Of a stretch of DNA of 64,000 nucleotides, positions 42,664-52,113 are shown piece by piece. Made by a program: the position numbers and the translations under genes. The stretch lies in assembly GCA_963807735.1 (NCBI GenBank), contig CAWEDI010000005.1:124001-188000 (forward strand), written 5' to 3'. Source of the DNA: Roseiarcus sp963807735. Lineage in GTDB: Bacteria; Pseudomonadota; Alphaproteobacteria; Rhizobiales; Beijerinckiaceae. Numbering within the stretch: position 1 is the first letter of the stretch; every line of letters begins with the position of its first letter. The notes below the pieces were generated by a model. The model was not told the DNA's origin. It searched no databases and saw only the letters and a list, made by a program, of their open reading frames with translations.

Positions 42664-43350
42664 ATGTCCCTGAACGTGAGCGTAGCGCTGGCGCACGGAG
42701 CCTGGGCGGACGGCTCGAGCTGGGCGAAGGTCATCGCGCCGCTCGCAGCCGAGGGGATCAGAACCGTCGCGGCGCCATTGCCGTTGACGTCGCTCCAGGA
42801 CGACGTCGCGGCGCTGGATCGTGCGCTGGCGCGCCTGGAGGGAGCAATCGTCGTCGCCGGCCACGCCTACGCGGGCGCGGTGATTGCCGAAACGCGCAAC
42901 CCTCGCGTGAAGGCGCTGGTTTATGTCGCCGCGCTCGCGCCCGGCGAAGGCGAGAGTGTGGCGGACGTATTCTACCGAGGCGAACCGCATCCTTTGGCGC
43001 CAAAGCTCGCGGCCGATATGCATGATCTGATCTATTTGCCGGATCAGGCCTTTGCGGAGGCGTTCGCCCCCAACGCCAGCGCGAAGGAATTGTCGATACT
43101 TTCGGCCGTCCAGCGACCGATCTCGCGCGCCTGCATCACGGTCCCTGTCGGTCGACCATTGTGGCGAGATCGTCCGGCATGGTTCCTGTTGGCCCAGCAG
43201 GACCGCCTCATCGTCGGAGACAATCAGCTGTTCATGGCGGAGCGCATGCGGGCGCGTATACGCGCCCAAGACGTCGATCACGCGCCGATGATTACTGCGC
43301 CGTCTCTGGTCCTCGACATATTGCGCGAAGCCGTCGCGGCCGCGGCATGA
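42664..43350 (+). CDS. alpha/beta hydrolase with GHAYAG instead of GHSxG
   Basis: 228 aa; ATG at 42664 follows GGAG at 7 nt. Overall like plant-type/salicylate esterase-like hydrolases (VALAHGAWADGSSWAKVI; ALVYVAALAPGEGESVADVF; His near DVDHAPMITAP). The nucleophile elbow reads VVAGHAYAGAVIAE: Ala replaces the catalytic Ser. From memory, a subgroup of bacterial homologues shares this GHAYAG form, so it may be a non-hydrolytic or differently acting member and not a mutant. Last enzyme gene of the plus-strand run before the sigma factor. Confidence 0.78.
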   Translation: MSLNVSVALAHGAWADGSSWAKVIAPLAAEGIRTVAAPLPLTSLQDDVAALDRALARLEGAIVVAGHAYAGAVIAETRNPRVKALVYVAALAPGEGESVADVFYRGEPHPLAPKLAADMHDLIYLPDQAFAEAFAPNASAKELSILSAVQRPISRACITVPVGRPLWRDRPAWFLLAQQDRLIVGDNQLFMAERMRARIRAQDVDHAPMITAPSLVLDILREAVAAAA

Positions 43351-43421
43351 TTCCTCGGCGCAGCCTTGGACTGCGCCGGCGCGCAGTCCCCTAGCGAGCC
43401 GATCCGATCGGGAGGAATGCG

Positions 43422-43994
43422 ATGTCGAATTCCCCGGCCGCGGAGTCGCGCCAGTCTACGATTTCCCGCGCCGCCGCCAGCGGGCGATACGCCCGCTGGG
43501 GCTGCCTAATGTTGGAAGCGCGCGCCGGCGACGATAAAGCCTATGCGATCCTGCTTGGCGAATTGAATGTCTGGTTGCGGTGTTACTTTGCGCGCCGTCT
43601 GCCGTCTCACGCCGCGGACGACGCGAGGCAGGAGACCCTGCTCGCAGTTCACGCCCACCGACTCACCCAGGCGCCGGCGAGTCAATTCGGTCCCTGGGTC
43701 GCTTGCGTCGCGCACAACAAATGGGTCGACCAGCTCCGCGACGCCAACAGGCATTCCGCCTTGCCGCCGGACGAGGAGATTCCAATCGAGGATCATGGCC
43801 GCGCCGTAGTCAGCGAAGCGGCCTTGAACCACCTTCTTGTTCTGCTCAAGCCCGACCAGGCGAACGTCATTCGCCTCGTGAAGCTAAAGGGATTTAGCAT
43901 CGCGCGCGCCTCCGCCGCGACGGGACAGTCGGCATCTCTCGTCAAGATCAACATTCACCGCGGGTTGAAAAAGCTGGCCGCGCTAGCGTCATGA
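43422..43994 (+). CDS. ECF-type RNA polymerase sigma factor
   Basis: 190 aa; ATG 43422 preceded by GGGAGG at 7 nt. Region 2: LNVWLRCYFARRLPSHAADD, ARQETLLAVHAHR (D-D-A-R-Q-E-T-L-L matches the sigma2 DLVQETLL motif) and PWVACVAHNKWVDQLRD. Region 4: HLLVLLKPDQANVIRLVKLK, then GFSIARASAATGQSASLVKI and HRGLKKL. No anti-sigma gene is adjacent; this group often works with DUF1109-type anti-sigma factors elsewhere. It could control the dehalogenase cluster upstream or the regulator downstream; no promoter motif was identified. Confidence 0.88.
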   Translation: MSNSPAAESRQSTISRAAASGRYARWGCLMLEARAGDDKAYAILLGELNVWLRCYFARRLPSHAADDARQETLLAVHAHRLTQAPASQFGPWVACVAHNKWVDQLRDANRHSALPPDEEIPIEDHGRAVVSEAALNHLLVLLKPDQANVIRLVKLKGFSIARASAATGQSASLVKINIHRGLKKLAALAS

Positions 43995-44645
43995 CCACTT
44001 GATCACGATCCCGGCGGTCGAGTTTGCAATGACTTCGACCACAATAGCGAACGACCTTCGATGCTGGGACGCATGTCGGCGTCGTCTTGCCGCCGAGCGC
44101 AGCCTGTTCCATTCTCACGGCTCTTTGCCCGAGTTGCCCACAGAGGGGGTTTGGCGTCGCATTCGCAGCGCAAGTCTCGACTTCGACTTTGAGCTGCGCC
44201 GCACGATCTGCCGTCTGCGGGCGCCAACGAATGTCTCCCTTACAGACGACCGCTCCTCTTGACGCCTCCGGCTGACTGAGCGTGCGGCGCTGTGGCCCTT
44301 TTGTCAGGGCCTTCCAGCTGGGCGCGACGCCTTGCGTCTCCGGATCGGCCGCTGAACGGCGACTCGCCGCCATCGGCATCAGCGCGACGGCGCGACGGCC
44401 CTGCGATCAAGACTCCATCGACCCGCGAACGCGCCTTATCACGTTTCCGTGTTGGAATCAGGGGTCGGTCGCGACACGACGATGAGACTCCGCTCCGGAG
44501 GCCTCCCAGGCGCCCGCTTTCTCGCGCGAATTCATCGACTTTGTGCTTTTCGTAACGAAGCGCAGCGCTGAGCCCCGCCGGTCATCGAACTCCGCAATCG
44601 CCCGATCCCGTTGAAATCTTCGGAGCCTCGCTGGTAGATTTACGC
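43995..44645. other. 650-bp gap between sigma factor and winged-helix regulator
   Basis: Frames on both strands overlap and none resembles a known family. No partner anti-sigma gene can be read even across frames. It should include promoter elements of the regulator gene. Confidence 0.35.
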
Positions 44646-44837
44646 ATGCGGGAGTCGACATTCAGCTTCGGTCCCTATTGTCTGAGGTTTGCCGAGCGTC
44701 GCCTCGAAAGGGCCGGCGTTCCTCTCGCTCTCGGCAGCCGCGCCCTCGATATCTTAATCGCGCTCGCCGAACGCGCGGGCGAGGTGGTAACGAAGCGCGA
44801 ACTCATGGATCGAGTTCTGGCCCGACCTGGTTGTTGA
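44646..44837 (+). pseudogene. N-terminal winged helix of regulator copy 1, ended by a frameshift
   Basis: ATG at 44646 starts an OmpR/PhoB-type winged helix: FSFGPYCLRFAERRLERAG, ALDILIALAERAGEVVTKRE and LMDRV. One inserted base near 44817 (compare MQRVWPGLTVEDSNLRVHV in copy 2) shifts the frame into ARPGC and a stop. The continuation (VEESNLRVHVAGLRKAL) is in the frame of the next entry, so both pieces are one gene of about 945 codons. Confidence 0.75.
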
Positions 44838-44853
44838 GGAGAGCAATCTGCGC

Positions 44854-47484
44854 GTGCATGTCGCGGGATTGCGAAAAGCGCTTGCAGACCGAGACGAGCG
44901 CAGCCGCTACATCGCAAATGTGGCTGGCCGAGGCTATTGTTTGGTTGCGCCGCTCGATCGCGCGAGGGCGGAGACGACATCGGCGCCGCAGACCGCCGCC
45001 TCGACTTTACCAGCCAGACTTTCCCGAATGGTGGGCCGGGACCAGACGGTGGCGAGCCTCTCCAGCCTGACGCTGGAACACCGTCTCGTCAGCTTTGTGG
45101 GAACCGGCGGCATGGGCAAGACCACGGTGGCGGTCACGGTGGCGCACGCTCTTGCGGACGCCTTCGAAGGCCGGGTAGCCTTTGTCGACCTCGCGCCGCT
45201 CGCCGATCCGGGCCTGCTGAACGCTTCGATCTCGACGGCAATCGGCGCCACTCTTACCGAGCCGGATCCCCTGACGGGACTGCTCGCCTTTGTCATGCAG
45301 CGGAGAATGTTGATTGTCCTCGATAATTGCGAACATCTCGCCGACGCGGTCGCGACCCTTGCGGAGCAACTTTGCCGACGCGCCATGGATCTGCATCTGC
45401 TGGTGACGAGCCGCGAAGCGCTTCGCGTTGAGGGCGAACAGGTTCATCTCCTCGAACCGCTCGCGGGACCTCTCGATCTCGACGCCAACGCCGAGGAGCT
45501 CATCAAATATCCGGCGGTCCAATTGTTCATGGAGCGTGCCGCCGCGGGCGGCTACCGTCAGCCGCTCGACGATGCAACCGCGCCCAATGTCGCCCGCATA
45601 TGCCATCGACTGGACGGGATCGCCCTGGCGATCGAGCTGGTGGCGAGCCGCGTGGGAACCTATGGCCTGCAACGCACCGCCGATCTTCTCTCCAACAGGT
45701 TCAAGCTGCTTTGGCGGGGGCGGCGAAGCGCCCTTCCAAGGCACCAAACGCTGCACGCGATGCTCGAGTGGAGCTTCAATCTGCTTCCTGAGAGGGACCG
45801 CGCGGTGTTCGCCCGCCTTGGCGTCTTCGCTGGGCTGTTCGATCTCGCGGCGGCGCAAGCCGTCGTCGGAGGCCAAGGTTACGACGACTTCGACGTCGAA
45901 GAGTCACTTGACCGTCTGGTGGAGAAGTCGCTCGTCTGGATGTCGGAGTCGCCGACATCGTCCTACTATCGGCTCCCGCACGTCGCGCGCGAGTTTGCCC
46001 TCGGCGAACTCGCCAAACGCAACGAGAGGCGTGTAGTCGCTGCCCGACACGCGCGGCGCGTTCTGTACCTTCTGGACGCGGCCCGCCCACTCCACGAGCT
46101 CGACGAAACAGATCAGGACCCCGCGCTCCCGCCCTTCCTCCTTCCCGACTTGCGGATCGCGCTGAACTGGGCGTTCTCCGAGGAGGGCGATCGTCAGATC
46201 GCGATTGACCTTGTGGCCGCCGGCGCACGGTTCCTGCTTCGCATCGGCCTGCTCGGAGAATGCCGAGTCTGGACGGAGCGCGCGTTGGGCCTGCTCGCCG
46301 ATCGCGACATCGGCAGCGCCAAGGAACTGGCTCTTCAGGAAGCGCTGGCTTACGCCATGATGTTCTCCCGCGGAAACAGCGGCGGAGTTGTCGCCGCCTT
46401 GGAGCGCGGTCTCACCGTGGCTGAAGCGTTGGGCGAGCCTTCGCTCCAGTTGCGCTTTCTTACCTTGCAACATTTCTTCCATGTCTGGGGCGGCTCCTGC
46501 GATCTGTGCGTGGAAGTATCGCTGCGCGGCTCAGCAATCGCCGAGCAGCTCAGGGACCCGAAGGCTCAAATCGCGGCCGATTGGATGCTGGGGATCTCGT
46601 ATCACTTGGTTGGACGCCAGAAGGATGCGCAGCGCCATTGCGAACGCGGCCTCGCGCTTGCGGCTTCCCGTAACCTCGGCATAAATTTTTTGGGTTACGA
46701 ATTCATCCTCGCGCGATGCCATTGGATACTAGGCCACTGGAGTTGCGGCGTGGCCTTCGGAAGGCAAGCCGTCTGGGAAGCTGAGCGGCGCGGACATCCG
46801 GTCGGACTGTGCATCGCCCTTCTAAATGCGGCTATCGTGCTAGTGTGGAACGGCTCTTTCGACGAGGCGGAGACGCTCATCGGCCGACTGGAGACTCAAG
46901 CGGATTGTTCCGCCCTGACGCCGTATCAGGCCAATGGCCTTTCACTTCGCGGCGAACTGTTGGGCGCGCAAGGCGCACACGAGGCGGCGGTCGAGCGCCT
47001 TCAGCAAGCGCTCATACGCCTTCACGAGGAGAAACAACTGGTCATGGTCCCGCGCACCCAGCGCGCACTGGCTGAGTCGCTGATGCGGTTGGGCCGTCTG
47101 CCGGAGGCTCTGGCGATCATCGACGACGCCATCGGTCGGGCCGTGCGGTCCGGTGGGAGATTCAACCTCGCCCAGCTGCTGCGCACGCAAGGCGAAATCC
47201 GCCTCCATGCAGGCGATCTGCAGGGGGCGGAGTCCGCGCTTGTCTCCGCAGTGGAGGTGGCCGAGGAGCAGGGAGCCATATCGTGGCGACTGAGAAGCGG
47301 CGAGGCCCTGGCGTTGCTTCGGCTATCGCAGGGTCACTCCGAGGCGGCGCGCGAGGAGACCGCGGCCTTGATGGCGCTGCTCGACGACTGCGACGCCTGC
47401 GAGTTGCTTTCGGCAACCCGCGCCCGATTGCTCGCGTTGAGCGCGGCGGCCTCGCGACAGCCCCTTGTCGGCGGCGCGCAATGA
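44854..47484 (+). CDS. winged-helix/NTPase/TPR (STAND-like) regulator, copy 1, main part
   Basis: 876 aa. It begins inside the winged helix (MHVAGLRKALADRDERSRYI, GRGYCLVAP). Next is a STAND/NB-ARC-like NTPase: Walker A VGTGGMGKTTVA, Walker B RRMLIVLDNCEHLADAV, LLVTSREALRVEGE, HRLDGIALAIELVASRV, LRRQTLHAMLEWS-type block. From about residue 330 onward TPR-like helical repeats run to the end. The fusion fits AfsR/MalT-like regulators that bind DNA when a ligand triggers NTP-dependent assembly. The first about 64 codons lie in the previous entry because of a 1-nt insertion. Paralogue of the gene at 51370-54229 throughout its length. Confidence 0.85.
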   Translation: MHVAGLRKALADRDERSRYIANVAGRGYCLVAPLDRARAETTSAPQTAASTLPARLSRMVGRDQTVASLSSLTLEHRLVSFVGTGGMGKTTVAVTVAHALADAFEGRVAFVDLAPLADPGLLNASISTAIGATLTEPDPLTGLLAFVMQRRMLIVLDNCEHLADAVATLAEQLCRRAMDLHLLVTSREALRVEGEQVHLLEPLAGPLDLDANAEELIKYPAVQLFMERAAAGGYRQPLDDATAPNVARICHRLDGIALAIELVASRVGTYGLQRTADLLSNRFKLLWRGRRSALPRHQTLHAMLEWSFNLLPERDRAVFARLGVFAGLFDLAAAQAVVGGQGYDDFDVEESLDRLVEKSLVWMSESPTSSYYRLPHVAREFALGELAKRNERRVVAARHARRVLYLLDAARPLHELDETDQDPALPPFLLPDLRIALNWAFSEEGDRQIAIDLVAAGARFLLRIGLLGECRVWTERALGLLADRDIGSAKELALQEALAYAMMFSRGNSGGVVAALERGLTVAEALGEPSLQLRFLTLQHFFHVWGGSCDLCVEVSLRGSAIAEQLRDPKAQIAADWMLGISYHLVGRQKDAQRHCERGLALAASRNLGINFLGYEFILARCHWILGHWSCGVAFGRQAVWEAERRGHPVGLCIALLNAAIVLVWNGSFDEAETLIGRLETQADCSALTPYQANGLSLRGELLGAQGAHEAAVERLQQALIRLHEEKQLVMVPRTQRALAESLMRLGRLPEALAIIDDAIGRAVRSGGRFNLAQLLRTQGEIRLHAGDLQGAESALVSAVEVAEEQGAISWRLRSGEALALLRLSQGHSEAAREETAALMALLDDCDACELLSATRARLLALSAAASRQPLVGGAQ

Positions 47485-47559
47485 TCCCCTTCGCTTTTGT
47501 TCTCCCCGATCCAAGAAAAGTGTGGCTTGGGCAACTACGTCGAGCCTGCCCGTCCCGCC

Positions 47560-48180
47560 TCATCCGCATCTCCGCTCGATTGTAAAAGCTCGGCCGCGCG
47601 ACTGGGCGCCTTTTCCCGGCGGCGCGAGCGCCCACAACCCGCTCGAAGGAAACGTCTCTGCGTATTCCGCTTCGCGGGCAATCGAGTTGCCGGACTGCTC
47701 ACGCTCCGCTGCGCGCAGAATATCATGTTTGAATAGGTAGACTGACGCTGCTAGCAGGACAATGTCTTTTATCAAAAATAGGAACGGCAACGTGGCGGCG
47801 GGGAAACCGCCGGCGGGCGCGGCCCATGCATCTGGAAAGAAAGGAATGATCGTCACCGTCACGACATAGGTGAGGCAGGAGCCGAACGAACCGAGAATGG
47901 CCAGTTTCCTGTTCCAGAAGCCCGCCACAAGAACGATGCCTATCAGCCATTCGACCGTGCCGAGGAAGAATGCGGCGCCGCGTATGCCGAGAGCGGGATA
48001 GAGCCAGAAGATCAGCGGTCCGTGACTGATGATTGGGATCAGCTGTTGCGCCTCGTAAACGAACCACTTCTGGGCGCCAAACACGAGGAAGATGATGATC
48101 ATCGTGACGCGCGCAAAATGGTAGTCGAAATCGCCGGCGAACGTTGCCAACTTCGCCAGTTTTGCTATCAGTTGATCCAT
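47560..48180 (-). CDS. DUF417 family inner-membrane protein (YkgB/RclC-like)
   Basis: 206 aa from ATG at 48180, preceded by GGGAG at 8 nt. About four membrane segments: FARVTMIIIFLVFGAQKWFV, ISHGPLIFWLYPALG, GTVEWLIGIVLVAGF, and FPAATLPFLFLIKDIVLLAA. The block GAQKWFVYEAQQLIPIISHG and the P-L-I-F-W-L motif identify DUF417. In E. coli the relative RclC belongs to a reactive-chlorine response locus, which fits the AhpD-like neighbour. The C-terminal about 30 residues are not family-like. Confidence 0.85.
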   Translation of the reverse strand: MDQLIAKLAKLATFAGDFDYHFARVTMIIIFLVFGAQKWFVYEAQQLIPIISHGPLIFWLYPALGIRGAAFFLGTVEWLIGIVLVAGFWNRKLAILGSFGSCLTYVVTVTIIPFFPDAWAAPAGGFPAATLPFLFLIKDIVLLAASVYLFKHDILRAAEREQSGNSIAREAEYAETFPSSGLWALAPPGKGAQSRGRAFTIERRCG

Positions 48181-48419
48181 CGGTCGTCTCCCAGGTGGCT
48201 GCGGCTGGTGCGGTGGCTCCAACGACCGGCGAAGCGCATTCGGGTTCACTTGGATCACGGCTCACGCTGGGCTGCGAAAAGGATTGCTGAAGGCAGCGCC
48301 TACTTAAGGCTTTCCCTATCGCGGGCCCGGAACGGTGGCGAGCCCGAAGCCCTCCACGTCGCGGCGTCGCCTCGCAATCGGGTCCGTGAGATGGCCGGTC
48401 CGGCGAACGCGTCGGGCCG

Positions 48420-48977
48420 CTACTGCGCTGCCGTCAATCGCGAGGGAAGCGGCGGCGCCGCTGGGAAATCCACCGGGACCTCAGTGGTCGAGTGCAAATA
48501 ATTGGTGACGGTCTTGTCCCCAATAGCGACGATCGCGTCTATCAGGTTTTCTTTCGTCCAACCGGCAGCGAAGAATGCGTCCACCAGCGCGGGGTTGGCG
48601 TGTCCGCGGCGCTCCGTGATATCGCGGACAAGGCGCGCGAGCGCGTCGAGCTTTTTATCAAACGAGGCGCGTCCCGAGCGGATTTCCAGGATTTGCGTGG
48701 GCGTGAATCCGACCATGCCTCCGATCATGGTATGCGCGGCCAGGCAGTATGCGCACGCGTTGACCTCGCTCACCGCCAGATTGACGACTTCTCGGGCCTT
48801 ACCGTTGATTGAGGATTTGGCGTTCTGCAAGGACAGATAGGCGCCGAGCGCGTGTTCCGAGTGCGCCATCGTCGCATAGAGGTTTGGCGTCTTGCCGAGT
48901 TTGCTCGTAAGCTGGTCGAAGATGATCTGGTTGGCGGGACTCACCTCGTCACGGGTTGGGACATTGATGGCGGCCAC
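48420..48977 (-). CDS. carboxymuconolactone decarboxylase/AhpD-like protein
   Basis: 185 aa from GTG at 48977, chosen because AAGGAG precedes it at 7 nt; the frame is open to 49157. The AhpD core motif is EVNACAYCLAAHTMIGGMVG (CxxC followed by His three residues later), the redox-active peroxidase site. Preceding KLGKTPNLYATMAHSEHALG is also conserved. It probably reduces organic peroxides or serves as a thiol antioxidant. It is 240 bp upstream of the DUF417 gene on the same strand. Confidence 0.88.
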   Translation of the reverse strand: MAAINVPTRDEVSPANQIIFDQLTSKLGKTPNLYATMAHSEHALGAYLSLQNAKSSINGKAREVVNLAVSEVNACAYCLAAHTMIGGMVGFTPTQILEIRSGRASFDKKLDALARLVRDITERRGHANPALVDAFFAAGWTKENLIDAIVAIGDKTVTNYLHSTTEVPVDFPAAPPLPSRLTAAQ

Positions 48978-49257
48978 AGCGGTTCTCCTTGAGGTTCGGC
49001 CGTTGGCCCGGTTCCTACCCAGCGAGATATAAGGCTTTGAAGGGCGATCTGTCATTTGACTCGACCGAATATAGCCTATTCCCGGTCTGCATAGTTGTGC
49101 CGAAATCGGGCGCTGCAGATTCGCATTCGCGTCGGTCGCGATTGGTCTGACGGTCATTCCTCATAGGAAATTTGCAGATGACGACGACCGGGTTCTCGGC
49201 CTCACAATGATTGGGAGCGAGCGCGGGGCGAGCGGGGCCTTTTCGGGCTAAGGCCAA

Positions 49258-50280
49258 TCACGCAATGCCGCATGAGGTTTCCCCCCGTTCAAGAACGGCT
49301 GTCGTCTGGCGTTCGCCGCCGATTGGTGAGTGCGCCAAAGCGGCGACGTTGTGCGGATGGCGCGCATTCATGGATTTTGTTTTCGACGGGACTCGCGGAA
49401 CGAGTAGCGACTCCACGAATTTGACGAATGTTCGAGCCTTGGCGTCCGCCAGGCGGCCCGCGGGCAGAATGACCCAGAGATCAACCTCGGGAAGCTGCCA
49501 GTCGGTCAGCGCCGTGATTACGGCGCCGGACGCCAGTTCGGGATCGAAGATCCAGCGCGACGCGACCGCCAGGCCCACGCCGCCGAGCACCGCAGTTCTG
49601 ACGGCTTCGCTGGCGGTCACCCGCAGGCGGCCCGAAAGTCTAGCTGTCGCCTGTTCGCCATCCTTGCAAAAGATCCAGCCGTCGCTGTCATTTCGATCGA
49701 GCGTGAATAAAACCGCCTCGTGTTGCGAGAGGTCAGCCGGCGTCCGTGGAAATCCAGCGCGAGAGAAATAGCAGGGCGACCCCACGACGAGGCGCTCAGT
49801 CGCTGCAATCTTGCGGGCGACTAAGGCGGAATCGCGCAAGGGTCCAACGCGGAGCGCCAAGTCGATGCCCTCCTCCAGCAAATCGAGTTGCCGGTCTTCG
49901 AGCACGAGATCGATCAAAAGCCCTGGATGCGCAGCGAGAAAAGCGGGCAGATGGGGCATCAGATAGAGCTTGCCGAATGCGACGCCGACGCTGACGCGCA
50001 AGCGGCCTTCCAGCCCCGCGTTAACGCCGCGAGCGGCGCGTTCGGCTTCGGCGGCTTCCTGGACGGCGCGTCGCGCGCGCTCAAAATAGGATTGCCCGGC
50101 CTCAGTTGGCCTCAGGCCTCGGGTCGAACGCATGAGCAGGCGCACGCCCAATCGCTCTTCGAGATGCGTCACGGATTTCGACACCGCCGGTTGACCCACG
50201 TTCATTTGTCTCGCTGCAGCCGAGAAGGAGCCCATCTCGACGATTCGCACGAAAGTCTCCATGACAGACAACCGATCCAT
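49258..50280 (-). CDS. LysR family transcriptional regulator
   Basis: 340 aa. N-terminal winged HTH: METFVRIVEMGSFSAAARQM, VGQPAVSKSVTHLEERLGVR and LLMRSTRGLRPTEAG. The C-terminal periplasmic-binding-like effector domain runs to about residue 300. The last about 35 residues (SMNARHPHNVAALAHSPIGG) extend past the usual end and may be read-through into non-coding DNA. It lies upstream of the AhpD/DUF417 genes on the same strand with a 280-bp gap and may regulate them in response to oxidants. Confidence 0.9.
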   Translation of the reverse strand: MDRLSVMETFVRIVEMGSFSAAARQMNVGQPAVSKSVTHLEERLGVRLLMRSTRGLRPTEAGQSYFERARRAVQEAAEAERAARGVNAGLEGRLRVSVGVAFGKLYLMPHLPAFLAAHPGLLIDLVLEDRQLDLLEEGIDLALRVGPLRDSALVARKIAATERLVVGSPCYFSRAGFPRTPADLSQHEAVLFTLDRNDSDGWIFCKDGEQATARLSGRLRVTASEAVRTAVLGGVGLAVASRWIFDPELASGAVITALTDWQLPEVDLWVILPAGRLADAKARTFVKFVESLLVPRVPSKTKSMNARHPHNVAALAHSPIGGERQTTAVLERGETSCGIA

Positions 50281-50574
50281 ACTGACGCCTCCAAAGGGAT
50301 GGGACGGTCGACGCCGATCATCGCGCCGATGACAGGCGATGCGGATAATGCCCGAAATGGTGGGGACAACCGAGTTAAGGTCCGTGAATTTCCGTTAATC
50401 GCTCATCCTGCAACACCAGCCCGTATGGCGCGTGCGCGCCGCCTTGGGAGCCTCAATCGATTTGCTGAAATGGATCACGGGCCGTTCGGTCGCCACGTGG
50501 AGGCGCGGCGCCGCAGACCGCCCGATATGCGCTCACGGGGGTGGGGCGACGGCGAAGCGCCCGGCGAGGCAGGT

Positions 50575-50946
50575 TCAGTCTTTAGTCCCAAGTCCGAGAT
50601 TTGGCAGGATGGTCAACTGGACCAATCGTCCTCGGCGGTGCGTGAAGTAGAATTGCTGCAGAAGGGGATCGGGTAGTCCGAGCTTGTCGAAATCGCCGTC
50701 GACCTCCGCCGAAAGGATGTAATTCGCGTAATGCCTGTGCGCGTCGACCACGTTCAATCGCAGCGCCTTGCCGATTAATTCCTCTCGGGCCCAGCGGCGG
50801 ATTTCCTCCGGGCCCCTGTGTTCGCAGAGCTGATCGTTTACGATCGCGTCCTCGGCGAACACCGACAAGCACAGTTCGAGATCGCCCGCGTTGACCGCGC
50901 GAATAAATTGAGCGACCGGCTTTGGCGCATTCTTGGGCGTTGGCAT
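50575..50946 (-). CDS. SnoaL/NTF2-like protein
   Basis: 123 aa from ATG at 50946 (MPTPKNAPKPVAQFIRAVNA); extension to 51006 looks untranslated. The pattern FIRAVNAGDLELCLSVFAED, AIVNDQLCEHRGPEEIRRWA and the closing QFYFTHRRGRLVQLTILPNL matches the NTF2-like/SnoaL fold (alpha+beta cone). Such proteins are small enzymes or ligand binders; no catalytic residues can be named. It lies between the LysR gene and regulator copy 2 and is transcribed away from the latter. Confidence 0.8.
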   Translation of the reverse strand: MPTPKNAPKPVAQFIRAVNAGDLELCLSVFAEDAIVNDQLCEHRGPEEIRRWAREELIGKALRLNVVDAHRHYANYILSAEVDGDFDKLGLPDPLLQQFYFTHRRGRLVQLTILPNLGLGTKD

Positions 50947-51006
50947 ATACCGATCCAGAATGACCCGATCATGCCCGACAGGCCGGTTGCGCGCTAAACA
51001 CTGCAA

Positions 51007-51369
51007 AGCGCGGTTGAGCTGTAGAGACGCCTCGCTAGAGCCTTGCAGGTCAGTATCCGGGCGTCATCTGTGGGACTTGTGGGACGCCTGCGTCACTTTA
51101 CGACGCGCGGGTGTTGCATGAGATTGACCTCTGTAATCGGTCGGGCTCGCGTCGCAGGTTGCGGCATCGGCCGATCACGTTCGCGTGTTCTCTATAGTCA
51201 CCTCTCGCCTCGGGAAAGGGCGTCACGGCGGCGCGCAATTCGCCTGCCAAGTGAGAATTTGACGCGTCGCCAGCCCGGGGGACGCGCCGGTCGCCGCGGT
51301 CGCGGCGTCCCGTCACGCGCGGATCCCGCGGCTTAGCGACGTTGAAATCGAATTGGGCGAGCTTTACCA
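51007..51369. other. divergent promoter region of the SnoaL-like gene and regulator copy 2
   Basis: No gene supported. A short direct repeat of GTGGGAC (about 51070 and 51079) is present. Both neighbouring genes start at its edges and point outwards. Confidence 0.4.
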
Positions 51370-52113
51370 ATGGGCATGGCCGCGGCGACTCTCCAGTTCG
51401 GACCGTTTCGCCTGAAGCCCGCCGAGCGCCGGCTGGAGCGGGCGGAGGGGCCCGTCGCGCTTGGCGGCCGAGCCCTCGACTTGCTAATTGCGCTCGCGGA
51501 GCGCGCCGGGGAAGTCGTCCCGACACGAGAACTGATGCAACGGGTCTGGCCCGGCCTGACCGTGGAGGACAGCAATCTCCGAGTCCATGTCGCCGGGTTG
51601 CGCAAGGCGCTCGGCGACGGATACATCGCCAGCGTGCCCGGCCGCGGTTACTGCTTCGTTGCGCCGATCGAGGTCTCTCCGGCGCGCCCTCGGAGCGAGC
51701 CGGGGCAGTCGTCCCCCGCTTTGACGACACTGCCTCCCCGCCTCGCCCGCATCGTGGGGAGATCCGAGACCATCACCGCGCTCGTTGCGCTTGTGTCGTC
51801 GCATCGCCTCGTCAGCGTTGTTGGCAGCGGCGGCATGGGCAAGACGACCGTGGCGGTAGCGGTGGCGCACGAACTCCTGAAGGCGTTCGAGGGCCGCGTC
51901 GCCTTTGTCGACTTGGCGCCGTTAGCTGACCACGGCCTGGTGATCACCTCGGTTTCCACGGCGATCGGCGCGAACTCTTTCGGAGCCGGACCCGCTGGCG
52001 GGACTGCTCGCCTTCGTCGCTCGGGGGCGAATGCTGATTGTTCTCGACAATTGCGAACATCTCGCCGATGCGGTCGCCGCGCTCGCCGAACAGCTCCACC
52101 TCAGCGCCGCTGA
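51370..52113 (+). CDS. winged-helix/NTPase/TPR regulator, copy 2, N-terminal part
   Basis: From ATG 51370: winged helix (LQFGPFRLKPAERRLERAEG, RALDLLIALAERAGEVVPTR, VWPGLTVEDSNLRVHVAGLR, GRGYCFVAPIE), then the start of the NTPase with Walker A VGSGGMGKTTVAVAVAHEL and RVAFVDLAPLADHGLVITSV. After STAIGA (about 51970) one extra A shifts the frame; the tail to 52113 (NSFGAGPAGGTARLRRSG) is not real protein. The gene continues in the frame of the next entry with LSEPDPLAGLLAFVARGRML. Confidence 0.8.
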   Translation: MGMAAATLQFGPFRLKPAERRLERAEGPVALGGRALDLLIALAERAGEVVPTRELMQRVWPGLTVEDSNLRVHVAGLRKALGDGYIASVPGRGYCFVAPIEVSPARPRSEPGQSSPALTTLPPRLARIVGRSETITALVALVSSHRLVSVVGSGGMGKTTVAVAVAHELLKAFEGRVAFVDLAPLADHGLVITSVSTAIGANSFGAGPAGGTARLRRSGANADCSRQLRTSRRCGRRARRTAPPQRR

